DNA of 64,000 nt from Rosa chinensis (Eukaryota > Streptophyta > Magnoliopsida > Rosales > Rosaceae). The stretch spans positions 56,901,612-56,965,611 of the forward strand of contig NC_037091.1 in NCBI RefSeq assembly GCF_002994745.2, given 5' to 3'. The position numbers were made by a program, and so were the translations under genes. Below, one piece after another: positions 42,871-55,600 of this stretch. The notes under the pieces are model-generated. The model saw nothing but the letters and a program-made list of their open reading frames with translations, was not told the DNA's origin and searched no databases. The stretch's first letter is position 1. Every line of letters begins with the position of its first letter.

Positions 42871-44954
42871 AAATTCAGGTATGGCTCAATAATGGTAGTT
42901 TGCAGGTGGAAGCTCCAGTGATCGCGGCAGCCCTTGTAGATCTTAACCCTTTTCTTGACACCAGTGTCAACATGGTCGATGTGAACTGGCCCAAGAAGAA
43001 GAACCAGAGAAGGCCAACTTTGGATCTGACCACAAAGGGCCAGGAAGAGAGGATAGAAGGGGAAGAGACCTCTGTGAATAAGAAAGCTAAAGCTGTTAGC
43101 GAAGCCTCACTAGTAGTCCTTTGTTCGCGATGCAAGGAAGAATGTGGCATCCAAATGTCACACAAAGAGAACGAGCAAACATTTCGCTTTGGTTCTTTCC
43201 CGCTAATCAAGTGGACTACGCCATCACAAAATTATCAACCTGCGAGCCCCAGAGCAAGAGACAAAATCGTGTCACCGTCATCCCCAAGGGACTCCAACTT
43301 GTTCACAAAACTAAAGGCAGCTGCAGCAGGTCAGAAGCAAAATGACAAGGCTAGGGATGAACATAAGGATGTCTTGACAAAACCCTACATCCCACCTGTT
43401 CCAACCTCCACCATCAAGGAAGGCAATTGGTACACCAGGGAAAAGGGGAAAGCAGTGGAAATCAGTCCTTCCAAGAAAAGAAAGCTACATCGTAGGTTTG
43501 GAGAAGCCAAGCGAACGCTAGAGGCTCTGGATCAGGGTTTGATCAAACCCTCGCAACTTGTCAAATCTCCTGAGCAATATCAGAGGGAGATGGAAGCATT
43601 AGCTGCTAAGCCTTTGGTGGCTCCCCGCAGTTTTCAAAAGCAAGCACGCTCGGAAGCAGGGGCCTCTAAGCCTAATGTCTTCTGCAGGATCACTAAAGAG
43701 CGAACACCTCCTCCAGCTAGGAAGGAAAGCTCACCAACTAAGCGGCCATATGTCAAGTGCAAATTGTTTCGCGAGGAACCAGATATCAAATCCTCGGTCT
43801 TTGAGAGAATGGGGGGCAAGGACAACACTGCAGAAGCTTTACAGTGGAGACCTAAAAAAGTCAAAAGTGTAGTGGTCGCGCCCCCAAAACAAAGTACAGT
43901 AGGGGAGGTGGTGCAGGAACACAAGCAGTGTGAAATAAAAGGCCTTATGGAAGAGTCATTGGTAGACCGTTTGGCTAAGCAGTTCAACACCGACATCCCG
44001 CCTAATGAGCCCAAGCTCAACCTTGAAGAGGACATGGTCGAGACAGATACAGTTGATACCTCTTGCAACATGGTTTACGTGCTTGCGGCAAAATACACAC
44101 TGCCAGTCGCCGCGCAAGAATGTATTGAAACTGAGGAGAACAGTGAACCTCCTCTACAAATTACTTCAGCGGCAACGACACCTATAGAGGAGGCTATGTT
44201 ACTGGAAATAGAGGACGCCAACGACAAGGAGTTCTTCATGAGCTTTACAAGGCCAACCCTAGCCATGGTTCAACACATGAGGCCTCTGTACATCACAGCG
44301 GAGATTTTTGGTACCAAGGTTGGGAAAATCATGGTTGATACTGGTGCAGCAGTCAATGTCATCACAACAAGAACCATGCATTTACTTGGGATTAAGAAAG
44401 AAAAGATCCAGTCTACATCTCTCACGCTCAAGAACTTCGCGGGGACTGTAACGAAAACATTGGGTTTATTGTTCCTGCGCGTCAAGGTAGGCCCCGCAGA
44501 GGGCGTTTACGCTTTCTTCGTAACAGACTGCTACGCGGCTTACAGTGCCATTCTAGGTAGGGACTGGATACATCGGAATTACTGTGTTCCGTCAACTCTT
44601 CATCAGGAACTGATTATGTGGAACAGGGTAACAGACAAAGCTGAGGTGGTTAAAGTGGATCCTCGCCCGTTCTCTGTTTCCACGAATTATGTAGATGCCA
44701 GGTACTACTTGGAGCCTATTACTCTATTGCAAGTCAGTGGCATCGATGACAAAGGCCGCCCCATAGGGGTTACGACCTCTGAATTGGCACAGTGGGGGCT
44801 CACGCTGGCAAAGGAAGGCTTGGAAAGGCCTGGCCACGCTTGCCCAAACCCTTCAACGATTGATGGATCAAGACCTTCCAGAGGAAGGCATAGAGGCATT
44901 CCACTCGTTGTACGAAAGACTCTCCTCGTACGTGGTGGAAAAAGAGGCCTATGA
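42852..44954 (+). CDS. E3 gag-pol linker and aspartic protease
   Basis: About 700 codons without a stop. The first two thirds are hydrophilic, Lys/Glu/Pro-rich linker without a known domain. Residues about 485-590 form a retropepsin: IMVDTGAAVNVITTRTMHLL with the catalytic DTG at about 44337-44345, and the later AILGRDWIH. The start at 42852 is simply the edge of the frame after a shift from gag; in an intact element this would be part of one polyprotein. Confidence 0.82.
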   Translation: MCELKDQIQVWLNNGSLQVEAPVIAAALVDLNPFLDTSVNMVDVNWPKKKNQRRPTLDLTTKGQEERIEGEETSVNKKAKAVSEASLVVLCSRCKEECGIQMSHKENEQTFRFGSFPLIKWTTPSQNYQPASPRARDKIVSPSSPRDSNLFTKLKAAAAGQKQNDKARDEHKDVLTKPYIPPVPTSTIKEGNWYTREKGKAVEISPSKKRKLHRRFGEAKRTLEALDQGLIKPSQLVKSPEQYQREMEALAAKPLVAPRSFQKQARSEAGASKPNVFCRITKERTPPPARKESSPTKRPYVKCKLFREEPDIKSSVFERMGGKDNTAEALQWRPKKVKSVVVAPPKQSTVGEVVQEHKQCEIKGLMEESLVDRLAKQFNTDIPPNEPKLNLEEDMVETDTVDTSCNMVYVLAAKYTLPVAAQECIETEENSEPPLQITSAATTPIEEAMLLEIEDANDKEFFMSFTRPTLAMVQHMRPLYITAEIFGTKVGKIMVDTGAAVNVITTRTMHLLGIKKEKIQSTSLTLKNFAGTVTKTLGLLFLRVKVGPAEGVYAFFVTDCYAAYSAILGRDWIHRNYCVPSTLHQELIMWNRVTDKAEVVKVDPRPFSVSTNYVDARYYLEPITLLQVSGIDDKGRPIGVTTSELAQWGLTLAKEGLERPGHACPNPSTIDGSRPSRGRHRGIPLVVRKTLLVRGGKRGL

Positions 44955-46660
44955 TTGAATCGCGACCTTAGAAATTGTCAACGAAGAGTTCTCAGACCAA
45001 GAATAAGAAGATGAAGAAGAGATTCAGCTAGCTCTGGCAGCGCTAGATGATACTCCTCCTAAGGTCAGAGATCCTACCGAGAAGGTCAATCTTGGAACAG
45101 TAGATGAGCCTATGGAAGTGGCTATCAGCGCCTATTTAGAGCCTAGCGAAAAACAGAGGCTTATTGACTTACAACTGGAATTCAAAGACTGCTTCGCGGA
45201 GAAATATGAGGACATGCCAGGCCTGTCACCGGATTTGGTATGCCATCAGCTACCTACACTCCCTGACAAGAGGCCTGTGAAGCAAGAGCCGCGAAGAATG
45301 AACTCTGAGATCCAAGTCCTGGTCAAAGAGGAAGTTGAGAAGATGCACAAGTCAGGCATCATCAGGGTAGCCAAATACAATAAGTGGCTATCCAACACAG
45401 TGCCAGTCCGCAAGAAGAATGGCAAGATGAGGGTCTGTGTGGACTACAGAGACCTTAATGTCGCTACACCTAAAGACGTCTACCCCATGCCGGTCGCGGA
45501 TATGTTGGTAGACGCAGTAGGGGAACACGAACTGTTGTCCTTCATGGACGAAACTGCAGGGTATCACTAGATTCCAGTCGCAGAGGAAGACAGACACAAG
45601 ACTGCGTTCCGTTGCCCAGGGTTCGAGGGTGTTTTTGAATACGTGGTCATGCCTTTTGGATTGAAGAATGCGGGGGCAACATATCAGAGAGCCATGAACC
45701 TGATTTTCCATGATATATTGGGGAAGATTTTGGAGGTTTATATCGATGACGTGGTGGTGAAATTGCAGAAGAGAGGAGACCATATCGTGGATCTTAGAAA
45801 GGTCTTCGAGAGAATGCGGCAACACAAGCTCAAGATGAACCCCGCCAAAGGCGTCTTCGGAGTTCAGGCAGGTGACTTTCTAGGATTTATAGTCCACCAT
45901 AGAGGAATTGAGATTCCTAAGGATAAGGCAAGCACAGTCATCAACGCGTCTCCCCCGCGAACAAAGAAGGAGCTACATTGATTGCTGGGTAAGATCAATT
46001 TTCTGAGGCGCTTCATTTCTAACTTTGCAGGTAAGATCCAGCCCTTTTCCCCACTACTGAAGTTGCAGGGACAAAACGAGTTTGTATGGGAGTCTATACA
46101 TCAAGAGGCTTTTGATAAAATTAAGGCCTATTTGGCGAGCCCGCTAGTACTTGTTCCACCTAGAGCTGGATTCCCATTGAAGCTGTATATATCAACAGCT
46201 GAGGCTTCCATTGGAAGTCTACTCGCTCAAGATGACGAGGAAGGCGTCGAACATGCCATCTTTTACCTCAGTAGGACACTTACAGATTGCGAAACAAGGT
46301 ATACTCCAATGGAGAAGCTGTGTCTTACACTATATTTCTCAGCATGCAAGTTACGGCACTACATGTTATCCTTTTACTTGCATCATTGCTCAAACCGACC
46401 TGGTTAAATATATGCTGTCGCCACCTATTCTGAGAGGTCGCATTGGCAAGTGGGTGCTGGCCTTATCCTAATTCTCACTACAATACGTTCCACAGAAAGC
46501 TGTGAAGGGACAGGCCATTGCAGACTTCTTAGCGCATCACCCTACGTTGGATGTCCCCACAGTGAAAGAATTAGAGATAGCGACTACCACCACTCGACCA
46601 GATTTGGCGCGCATTCCAGAATATGCTGTATGGTATCAAGGCACAGTCTCCCTTCAACCC
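44955..46660 (+). pseudogene. E3 reverse transcriptase and first RNase H
   Basis: RT readable from about 45112 (LIDLQLEFKDCFAEKYEDMP, VPVRKKNGKMRVCVDYRDLN), with YIDD at 45739-45750. A TAG at 45568-45570 interrupts the RT core, and a TGA at 45979-45981 lies before INFLRRFISNFAGK. The RNase H part (LPLKLYISTAEASIG, FYLSRTLTDCETRYTPMEKL) shifts frame near 46380; a TAA at about 46469-46471 precedes the connection PQKAVKGQAIADF. All RT catalytic aspartates are present, but no continuous protein is possible. Confidence 0.88.
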
Positions 46661-47100
46661 TAGATATTGTTTTTTGATGGCTCATGCACAGAAACCCTAG
46701 CAGGGGCAGGAGTGGTTCTGGAAAACCCAGCAGGTGATCGTTTTTCCTATTCTTTCCAGTTGGAGTTTAAGTGCACCAATAACCAAGCAGAATACGAGGC
46801 CCTTATTATTGGCCTGGAGGTATTATTGGAACTAGGGGTGAGAGACATCTAGGTTCGTGGTGACTCTTTGCTCGTGATCAATCAGCTTCAAGAGAAGTTC
46901 AGGTGTGTCAGTTGCTTGCTCGTACCATACTTGAATCGCGCTGTTGAGCTCCTGGACCAATTTGATGACGTGGGTTTAGAGCACATTCCTCGCGAGCGCA
47001 ACTTCGCGGCTAATGAACTCGCTCAACTGGCTACAGGAATTACATTGAAATACGGGGTCTGCGAGCGCATTCTGAAGGTTGAACGATGCACGCTACCTTC
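46661..47100 (+). pseudogene. E3 second (archaeal-like) RNase H
   Basis: MFFDGSCTETLAGAGVVLEN, NNQAEYEALIIGLEVLLELG and RGDSLLVINQLQEKF are the hallmarks of the additional RNase H found in Tat-lineage elements. TAG at about 46850-46852 interrupts it between the second and third blocks. Its presence is the main evidence for the lineage. Confidence 0.85.
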
Positions 47101-48456
47101 GTGGCTTATGCGACCTGACCGGCCTGACAAACCGGTCATCGCGGTCCTGGAACCTATTAACGTAGATTGGCGCATCCCTTTGATAGATTACCTCAAGCAG
47201 CCAGACCCCATCGCAGACAGGAAGATCCGTTTCCTTGCTTTAAATTACTTCCTCAGAGGAGAAGAGCTACGTCAACGCGGTGAAGATGGCATCGATTTCA
47301 AGTGTGTCTATGGTCGCGAAGCAAAACGATTAATGCAAGAAGTGCATGAAGGCGTGTGTGGGGCCCATCAAGCGGGTCCAAAGCTGCGTTGGCTTATCAG
47401 GAGACATGGCTATTATTGGCCCAGTATTTTACAGACTGTATCGCATTTGCGAAAGGATGCCAAGATTGCCAGGCACATGGACCAGTCCAGCACATCCCCA
47501 ATGTTCCCATGTAGCCCATCATTAAACCTTGGCCTGCGCGGGGCTGGGCTTTGGACTTGATCGGAATGATTCACCCACATTCTTCTCTCCAGCACAAGTT
47601 CATCATTGTCGCTACCGATTTCTTTACTAAGTGGGTGGAAGCAGAGCCTTTGAAGGAGGCTTCTGGTGCCACCATTCGCCAATTCATCTTTCGCAATATT
47701 ATTTGCCGGTTTGGCATCCCGGAGGTTTTGGTGTCTGACAGAGGGGCAGCGTTCATGGGCGATGATGTCGAGAAGCTTGTCAATGAATATGGCATCCAAT
47801 TTGTCCATAGCACGCCTTATTACGCTCAATCCAATGGTCAAGCGTAGGCTAGTAACAAAATCATCATTACTCTACTGAAAAAGTTGCTTATAGAGAACCC
47901 TCGCCAATTGCATAACACATTATATGAGATGTTATGGGCTTATCGTACTTCTAAGCGGAACCCTACGGCCACCACCCCCTATGCGTTAATGTTCGGCCAC
48001 GACGCGGTTCTCCCTTTGGAGATCAATGTTCAATCTCTGCGCGTCCAGGATCAACAGCATTTGATTGGTGAAGATTATGTCCAGACTATGTGGCAAGAGC
48101 ATGAAGACCTTAGCGAGAAGCGCTTAGAGGCTTTGGACACCTTGGTCATGGAAAAGCAGCGGATCGCTCGCGCCTACAATAAGAGGACGCGTGGTCGCAG
48201 TTACAAGGAGGGTGAGCTTGTTTGGAAAGCAGTCCTGCCGTTTGGCGAAAAGTTGACTGGCCGCGGTAAATGGACTCCTCGTTGGGAAGGACCTTTTGTT
48301 ATTCACCGAATTCTGGAATGCAGGGTTTTCACCTCAGACGGCGACCTCCACCGCAATCCCATTAACGGCAGGTTCCTCAAGAAGTATTACCCCAGTGTTT
48401 GGGAATTTGAAGACCCACCGGACCCAGCTGTTCCTGAGATTAGGGGGCAATCCTAG
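47101..48456 (+). pseudogene. E3 integrase with a stop at the catalytic glutamate
   Basis: N-terminal zinc region from about 47340 (HEGVCGAHQAG, RRHGYYWPSI). A frame change between about 47440 and 47540 precedes LDLIGMIHP. Core motifs FTKWVEAEPL and SDRGAAFMG follow, then SNGQA with TAG at 47845-47847 exactly where the third catalytic residue (Glu) is expected. After it the frame continues through NPTATTPYALMFG, the GPFVIHRI chromodomain-less C-terminus and ends at 48456. Confidence 0.87.
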
Positions 48457-48903
48457 TGTTCCTTGACTTGCTTCATCCTTTCCATTTAGGCCAATTTGTG
48501 GCCTCATCCTCATGTATTCGCTCTACCTAGAAATACTAGGGGGCCAACACTCTATGCATCTAGGCCATTAGATTGTGGCCATTACATTATATTATATCAT
48601 AATTCTCAGTTCTATCATAATTTTCAGTTCTTTTCTTTGAAGACTTTTCTTTCAATTTTCTTGACAATATGTGTTAGGAATATATGTAAGGGCCTATACC
48701 AGAGGCCATATCATTTTTTTTTTTTCAGAAAATGATAAAAATTCAGAAAATTTCATGCATAAAGTGGCTTTGTTACCAAAAGCAATACAATGTGTTCAAA
48801 AATTACATTTGCAGTTTACAAAGCCAAAAAGTGGCTAAACATCATGAGGATTTCAGATCTTCTAAGAGTTTCTGGATCTTGCGGCAGGGAGAGGCAGTGA
48901 GAT
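48457..48903 (+). other. E3 spacer after integrase
   Basis: Non-coding and T-rich. GAGAT at 48899-48903 is the left target duplication of X copy C; the spacer resumes at 51707. Confidence 0.6.
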
Positions 48904-51701
48904 TGACAGGACCCGCCCCGGATTTCACCCTGAAATCTGAAGTGGACCTGCGGGGCCCACCTTAGAAGAAATTTTGCCAAAAATTTGGCAGAACTTCCCC
49001 TAAAGTGGACAACCCAAAACCTGTAGAAAGAAAATTTACACTTCTAAATCACCCATCCTTACTCTCCTGAAGCCACCCTGCTCCCCCAAACAACATCAAC
49101 CAAAATCAAATGACACAAAACACAACTTAAATAACATTAATTTCCTCAGGTAATCAGAGCAAATCTAATAGCAAGGGTGATCAAGGAAAACCTAAATCAA
49201 ATAAAAACGCGGAAGCAACGCTGTTGTCTATGCCTCAACTCCAATGTACGCCCGACCTCAACTAATTTCGCCTGCAAACTGGGCATTTGAAACCTAAGGG
49301 CCCAGGGGAAAGTAATTGAAAAACACGTTAGCGTTAGTGGACAAAATAAATAATTTAATATGAAAAAAAAAACAAAATAAAACTTCATACTTTCCCACAT
49401 TTTTCGATATATATAAAATCCGGATGCATGCAACATTTATAAAACACTTAAGAAAATAATCCGAAAAACATTGAACTCCAGAAAACCGACTAGCCCCGCT
49501 AGCCACAACAACAGAGTAAAAGATTGAAATTTCAATACTCGAAAATATAAGACCAGCCCCGCTGGTTAAGAAAACTCAGACTAGTCCCCGCTAGTCAAAA
49601 ATAGTATAAGTAGGGGAAGATGATAGCCATACGAATGAGCCTCCCAGGCTCGGGTGATAGCCTCCCAGGCTAAAGTACTCCCATATACTCCCGTTATATA
49701 TCCACACGCCACTAAGTGTAGCGATTAGGATACTAGGCTTCAGCATTACTGTCACAAAGACAGTAACCAGCGCCACAAAGGCGGACGGGCTTCGGTGATC
49801 CCATCACCTCGCCACAAAGGTGGACGATCAATGCTAGCAATGATAATAGTCACCCAAAGTATGGCAAAAGGGTAATCCGTAACCATATAAATCCATAAAT
49901 ACATAAGGCTTCCCCAACTCTCGTACAAGAATTTCCAATGACGTGTCCCACACGCCAAGATAATCTCAAGTTCAAAAATAAATAGGAGAGAATAATAATA
50001 AAACATAATCTCCATAAATCGAAACAAAACCAATTCCAAGAGCATCATGAAGGCATTCCCAATGCCAAATCCGAAAGTCGATAAATAAATAAGAAAATAT
50101 AAATAAACCAACGGCGTGTCCCACACGCCAAAAATATTCTCGGGTCAATGATGAATAAGCAAGGAAGTTCAATAATGAACTAATATTTCATTTTGGAAAA
50201 TACCATGGAAAATACTTTGTTGAAAAACAACATAATTCAAAGTTTCGAATCCGGGCATAACAAAATTAATAACCAAAAATCACAACCGGAATAATTCATA
50301 ATCACTTCATGAAACTCATCAATGAAAGTAATTCCTCGTGATAAATCGAAATCAAAAATCCGAAAACAATTATATGCTCAAAATGTAATATGATAAATAA
50401 CTAGAGCATTACTTTAAGAAATAAATGCATGCATCATTATTTAAAAACAAAAGTCCACTCACAGTACTATTCAGGCGATCACGCATACGAGTTCATTCGT
50501 CGAGCAATAGCTCGGTACATCGCCCTGTACACAATTATATTCAACAAATTAATACGATTCCTAAATCAATTCCTCATAATTACATCTCCACTTCTCCTCG
50601 GATGCAACCCAAATTATACCACTAATACCAATTCGTTTATTTAAAAGTTCCAAGGCAGAACGAGATATATCCGACGGTCGGATTCTCGTAAATCGATAAT
50701 CGAAATCCTAAATTTTTAGAAATTCATAATCGATTAAAAACTTCTCCAATTCCAACCAAATTCACATATTCAACCTCTACAAAAATTATAGGATTTAACT
50801 AGCTAAAAAAAATAGAATTTAAATTACTGTTTAAACGCCACTACTGTTCACGCACCGCACTATTCACGATTGACACTGTTCATGCGGCAGCCAACTCCTC
50901 CTCTGGCCACCAAATTTCAACCACATAATCATCTCAACATTCTAAGCATTTTTCATAACTGTGACCAAGTGAGAAAATACCTTGAAGTGCTCCGATTTTG
51001 CCGATGAACACAAACCCGGAAATCTCCAAACCCACCAATTTGGAAATCCTTCAAATTCACCTTCCAAACGTGGAAATTTCAGCTAGAAGTCTTGAGGGAA
51101 GATGATCAGTGACTCGAGGCGCTTCTAATATAGCCGATTTCCCCGCCAGAGATAGCCGAAAACTGGAGAATTTCACCGGAGAAGCAAATTGCTACAATAA
51201 CAATGATTGCATAAATTCGGGGTTTTCCGGCCAAATCACCGATACCCACTGATACCATCGTATGGAGGAGGAAGAGACGGTCCAAGGACAACTGGAATCA
51301 CGTCAATCGGACGCCGGACGGTGAAGAAATCGGAAAAAGAAAAAGGGAGGGCGACGCGGGGGAAGAGGGAGAGGAGAGAGAGAGGGTCGGGGTAAGTTCT
51401 GAAAATGGGAACTTACCTCGGTAAGTTTCCTTATATATAGAGAGTTACCATGAACAGTAAATTCACCTTTTCACTTATAACTTTCACATACGAACTCCGA
51501 TTTTTACGTACCACATATGCACGCGCTCAGTTTAATGTCCTCTACAACTTTCATGAAGGAAATTTTCTCAAATTTTGACCCGAACAAAAAGTCAACTTTT
51601 AGGGCCACTAAAAGTATTGAAACGATAGTAAAAGTGAAAATAGTTGTCGTTTACAGTCCAAATGACTAGTAAACGGGTAAATTAAGATACGGGACGTTAC
51701 A
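48904..51701 (-). repeat. X-family solo LTR, copy C (complete, inside E3)
   Basis: 2,798 bp, TGACAGGACCC…GGGACGTTACA on plus, flanked by exact GAGAT duplications (48899-48903, 51702-51706). In the sense direction it begins TGTAACGTCCCG. No internal retrotransposon region accompanies it, so it is a solo LTR. Homologous along its length to copies A and B. It contains the stem-loop array and no conserved protein frame. Confidence 0.9.
49490..49822. repeat. Stem-loop array in X copy C
   Basis: CCC-loop stems at 49490-49502, 49552-49566, 49579-49596 (one extra base), 49637-49651, 49658-49672 and 49794-49808. ACAAA-loop stems at 49748-49764, 49771-49783 and 49810-49822. Arms are 4-7 bp. Confidence 0.9.
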
Positions 51702-51706
51702 GAGAT

Positions 51707-52690
51707 GATCATTCTTACTCTTCCTCTCTTCACCCACATCTCTTGACTCTGGGCTGCAGCTGCTATCATTTGTACTGGAAGAAGAGGGAAGGAAATAATC
51801 CATCGCGGCCCTTCCAGTTGGCTATCCTCCGGGATGGAGATAGAATCAGCGCGTCAGTACAACCCAGTTGCCTCATCTACCTCCAGGGGAAAAACAGAAG
51901 TTAGTGCGTCCGACCCCAGAGGTAAACTACGGAAGAAGAACAGTCGGCCTCAAGTGGCCTTCCGCCCTTCTTCGTTTTGCTCTGTGCAGGGAAATCTAAG
52001 GAGAGGGAATCCCCAGAATATGGTATCCCGCGCTAGGAGCCCCTCGTGTTCTTCAGTCTAGGTGGAACGGGAGAATCCCATCTGGAACTGCAGCGACCAA
52101 AAACATGAGGTTGAACCTGAGATTAGGCTATAAGGCCTACACAGGCATTGAGATTAAGCCATAAAGCCTAAAAATTAGAGGCTAAGAGTGAGAGCATGAG
52201 GAGAAGATTTCAGAAACAGAAGGAAAAGGAGCAGGACTTGCAGAATTATTTCTGGGTTAGCCATGTTTGTGTATGTGTTCGCTTCTCCAAAGTGTGACTA
52301 TTTATAGGGCCAACCTCAGTGGCTTCAACCTTTCGATGGGCAGTTGAAACAATTCAACACCATCAATACCGATTGAATTGAATGCTATGATCTCGGAAAG
52401 GAATGAAATTTGAAGATGCATGGGAAACGGAGCAGTCTTCGAGGAGGTAACTGCTCTATTTCGAGGTCATCTTTTCAAACGGTTTTAATAGGCAATAAAG
52501 GCAAAGTTGAGCGCTTAACTGCATGTAATTCCAAAATATTTGGGCAAAGAAATGTGGGCTGAATATTTCACCAAACCATAAATAATGATATTAATATTAA
52601 TATTGTTCATTCAAAAATAATGGGCCTAATATTAGAGGCCTAAAGCCCTCGGCCTGCATAAGTTAGGCGGAGGAAATGTTCATCCAGGCG
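51707..52690. other. E3 spacer before the antisense gene
   Basis: Non-coding as far as I can tell. A modestly GC-rich part (51760-52080) has short frames without family signatures; the rest is AT-rich and probably contains the 3' UTR of the minus-strand gene. Confidence 0.5.
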
Positions 52691-55600
52691 AAAGCTGGCA
52701 TCAGCAGCAGCTTGAGCGGCTTGTTGGGTTGCCAGGCGAGCTCGAGTCAGTTCTTGAGACAGCACCTCAAAAGCGCTAAGGGTTGCTCCAGTTGGGCTTC
52801 CTCATGGGCGAGCCTGGCCGTGACAGCTGTTAATTGAGCCTGAAGATCTTGAATCTGGGTTTTGAGATGGTTCCTTGTAACCATTAAATCCCTGATAAGA
52901 GTGCTCCAGTCGCCTAAGAAATCGCGCGAGGTATCTGCTTGTTGAGTAAGGGTCAGATAGTGGGCTTGGGTTTGCCTGGCCTGCGCAGTCGCGGCCTCCT
53001 TCTCATTGAGCCACTGGGGGAGATCTTGCAGCAGTTGATCAATATCGAGGAACTGGGCTTCAGTGATGGCTCCCTCGCGGAGAAGTACCCTCAGATACTC
53101 CAAAACTCTCGTGGGCGGACCGGGCGTCAGAATATCGGGCCCCAGAAGAAGACGTAGGCCTTCTCTAGCATCATCTATAACTCCAGGAGGAGTCACTTCA
53201 AGTACGCGAGCCAGCCTTTCCAGTCTAGAGGGAGGTGCAGGCAGCGGATTTGGGGCAACAGCAACAGGAGCCTTGAGAGGCTCCACGATAGGAACTACTT
53301 CCAGCGCCGGCTCAGGGTTCACTTCATCTTCTACTTCAGGTGCTTGGGGGGCATCAGGGATGGGTTCTTGGTTGTCCGCATCCGCGCCATCTGGCTCAGC
53401 AGGATTTTCACCAAGCACCTCTACGACGGTCGCAACCACTTCCTCATCAACGACAGGATTCTGTTTTCCAGTAAATGGTTAAAGCATCAAAAGATTAAAG
53501 CAGGAATAAGAATATAGGACAAGCAAGAAGATATACCTCTGGGGCAGGCGGCTCGTGGAGAATTTCTATTGGCATTGGTTATTGATTGGCCTCGCCAGAA
53601 GCTGGAACCAAATCAAGCTCTACCTGTTCCAGGATAAGGACTGCGGTTGGTTGCTCGCGAGGGGTGTCCGGAAGCGATACCCTTTCCTCAACCTCAGGCG
53701 AGCTGTCGTGGATAACTTGAACTGGCACTAGAGCCAATTGCATATTCGCAGCATTGGTTAGAGGTGGAGGATTGTTAGAACTAGTCGGCGCGGGGGCCTG
53801 TGAAGTAGACACATCTTCGCCAACTACAGAGGATCCTTCCCCAGCTTGTCTGGAGGACCTACGACGAACCTGTAAAAGAGGAGTGTTATACGGTCATACA
53901 TAATGAGACAAAGATGCCAGTGCTCGCTTTAAGTGTATTACCAGTCGATCAGCGATTGGTTCATCTTCTGCCCACGGATCAGTTCGAGGGTCAACGCGAC
54001 TGCGTTTTCGGGCCAAAGCGGCTGCAATCTGTTGGGATTTGAAGATTAGACTTGGAAAGAAAATGTCAAGACCTCATAAGGGGAAGATCCTTACTGTTTG
54101 TGGGTCATCATCATCAGAAGAGGAGTCTTCGACTTCAGGTTCCGTCACTATGGCTTTCTGCTTCGCGGCCTGGCCAGCAGCAGGAGAAGCATTAACTGTG
54201 CGGCTGCCAGAAGGTGGCACATTTCCCTGATGCAACAATGTTTAAGTTAAAAGGGGAAAAACGGACAGTAAGAACAAAGAACAATCTAAGACAATTACCT
54301 CTTGAGGGGGCTCGCATATTAAAATCCCAGCCTGGACCGGGTGTGAAGCAGTTCTCGCGGGTCGCTGAGCAGGTTCAAGAGGCGGGGGTTGTGCCTCGGC
54401 TTTAGGAAAGCGAGCAAGCAACTCAGTATCAGCATCGTAGGGGTATCTCAGTTCTGCAAAGATGGTCGCAAAGAGTTCATCATCCCTTTGCCCTCAGCAG
54501 TTGACAGAGAATTTTGACCACCATTGCTCGTATTCTTCAGCGTTCCCATCCGCGGGAATGATGTCATGGGCCCAGTCGGGGAGATCAACTAGTGCAAGCA
54601 TGCTTTGTGCCGGTGGAGGTCTAGTAGTGGGGCCAATTCTGCGCTAAGAAGTGTTGTAGTTCTAGGCATCATAGAGGGGGAATGGTACTAATTGGGCGAG
54701 GCCAAATTGGCGAGCAAAATGGTTGGGCGCATAAAGCTCATAGCTAAGTTCATCAGCAGCAAGCCTAATGTCTGAACAGGAGATCGCGCCGCGTAAAGCC
54801 AAGCGCGCGCGATCATTGTAGCCAGGAGCCCTGGGAAGGAACCCATTTTCAAGTGGAGGTGGGAATGTTCTACCAAGCACTAGGTCGCAGTACGGCATTT
54901 CATGCAGAAGGTACAGATATGTGAAGCACTCAGAATAAGGAGGGGATGTTTACCTTTCCTCCCGGCTAAGCCATTAGCCCAAGAGTTGATCAGTGGAAGC
55001 AGTGGGATATCGTCGCGGCGGAAATATGGAAAGTAAGTTTGAATCCAGAAGTCAAGGATCCAAAAAGGGCCAGAGATGCTAGTCTCAAAAGGATGCATGG
55101 AGGCCTGGTACAGAGTGCGGTAGAGGGCACCCAACACTGGTTGTCCCAATCCTACATGGAGGCCATTATAGAGGGTTGTTGCTAGAGAAGTCCAAGGACC
55201 AGTGGGTTTGTTGGCAGAGGTGCAGAAGATGAACTTGCAGAGCCAGTACTCCAGAAAGGCAATTCCACCTGTCGCATTGTGTTCTCTACGGTAATAGGCC
55301 AGCCACAGCGGATAGGAGCTGCTATGAGTGCTGCGACCGGTTTGGGCCATGGTGGAAGGAAAGTTGGCAGAGTCGAATTGGCCTTGCAGATAGGGCTCGC
55401 CATCGATGGACAATCCAGTAATGGTGAGGATATCTAGCAAGGTGATGCTCATTTGGCCAAATCGGAAATCAAAGGTGTTGGTGGCGGTATTCCAAAAGCA
55501 GAGAAAGGCGGCGAGCGGTGAGCGATTGCCACCCCGCTGGAGACGAAAGCATAAATCAATAGTATAGGTAATACCTGCCGCGTCCCAGAGAGCCAGATCT

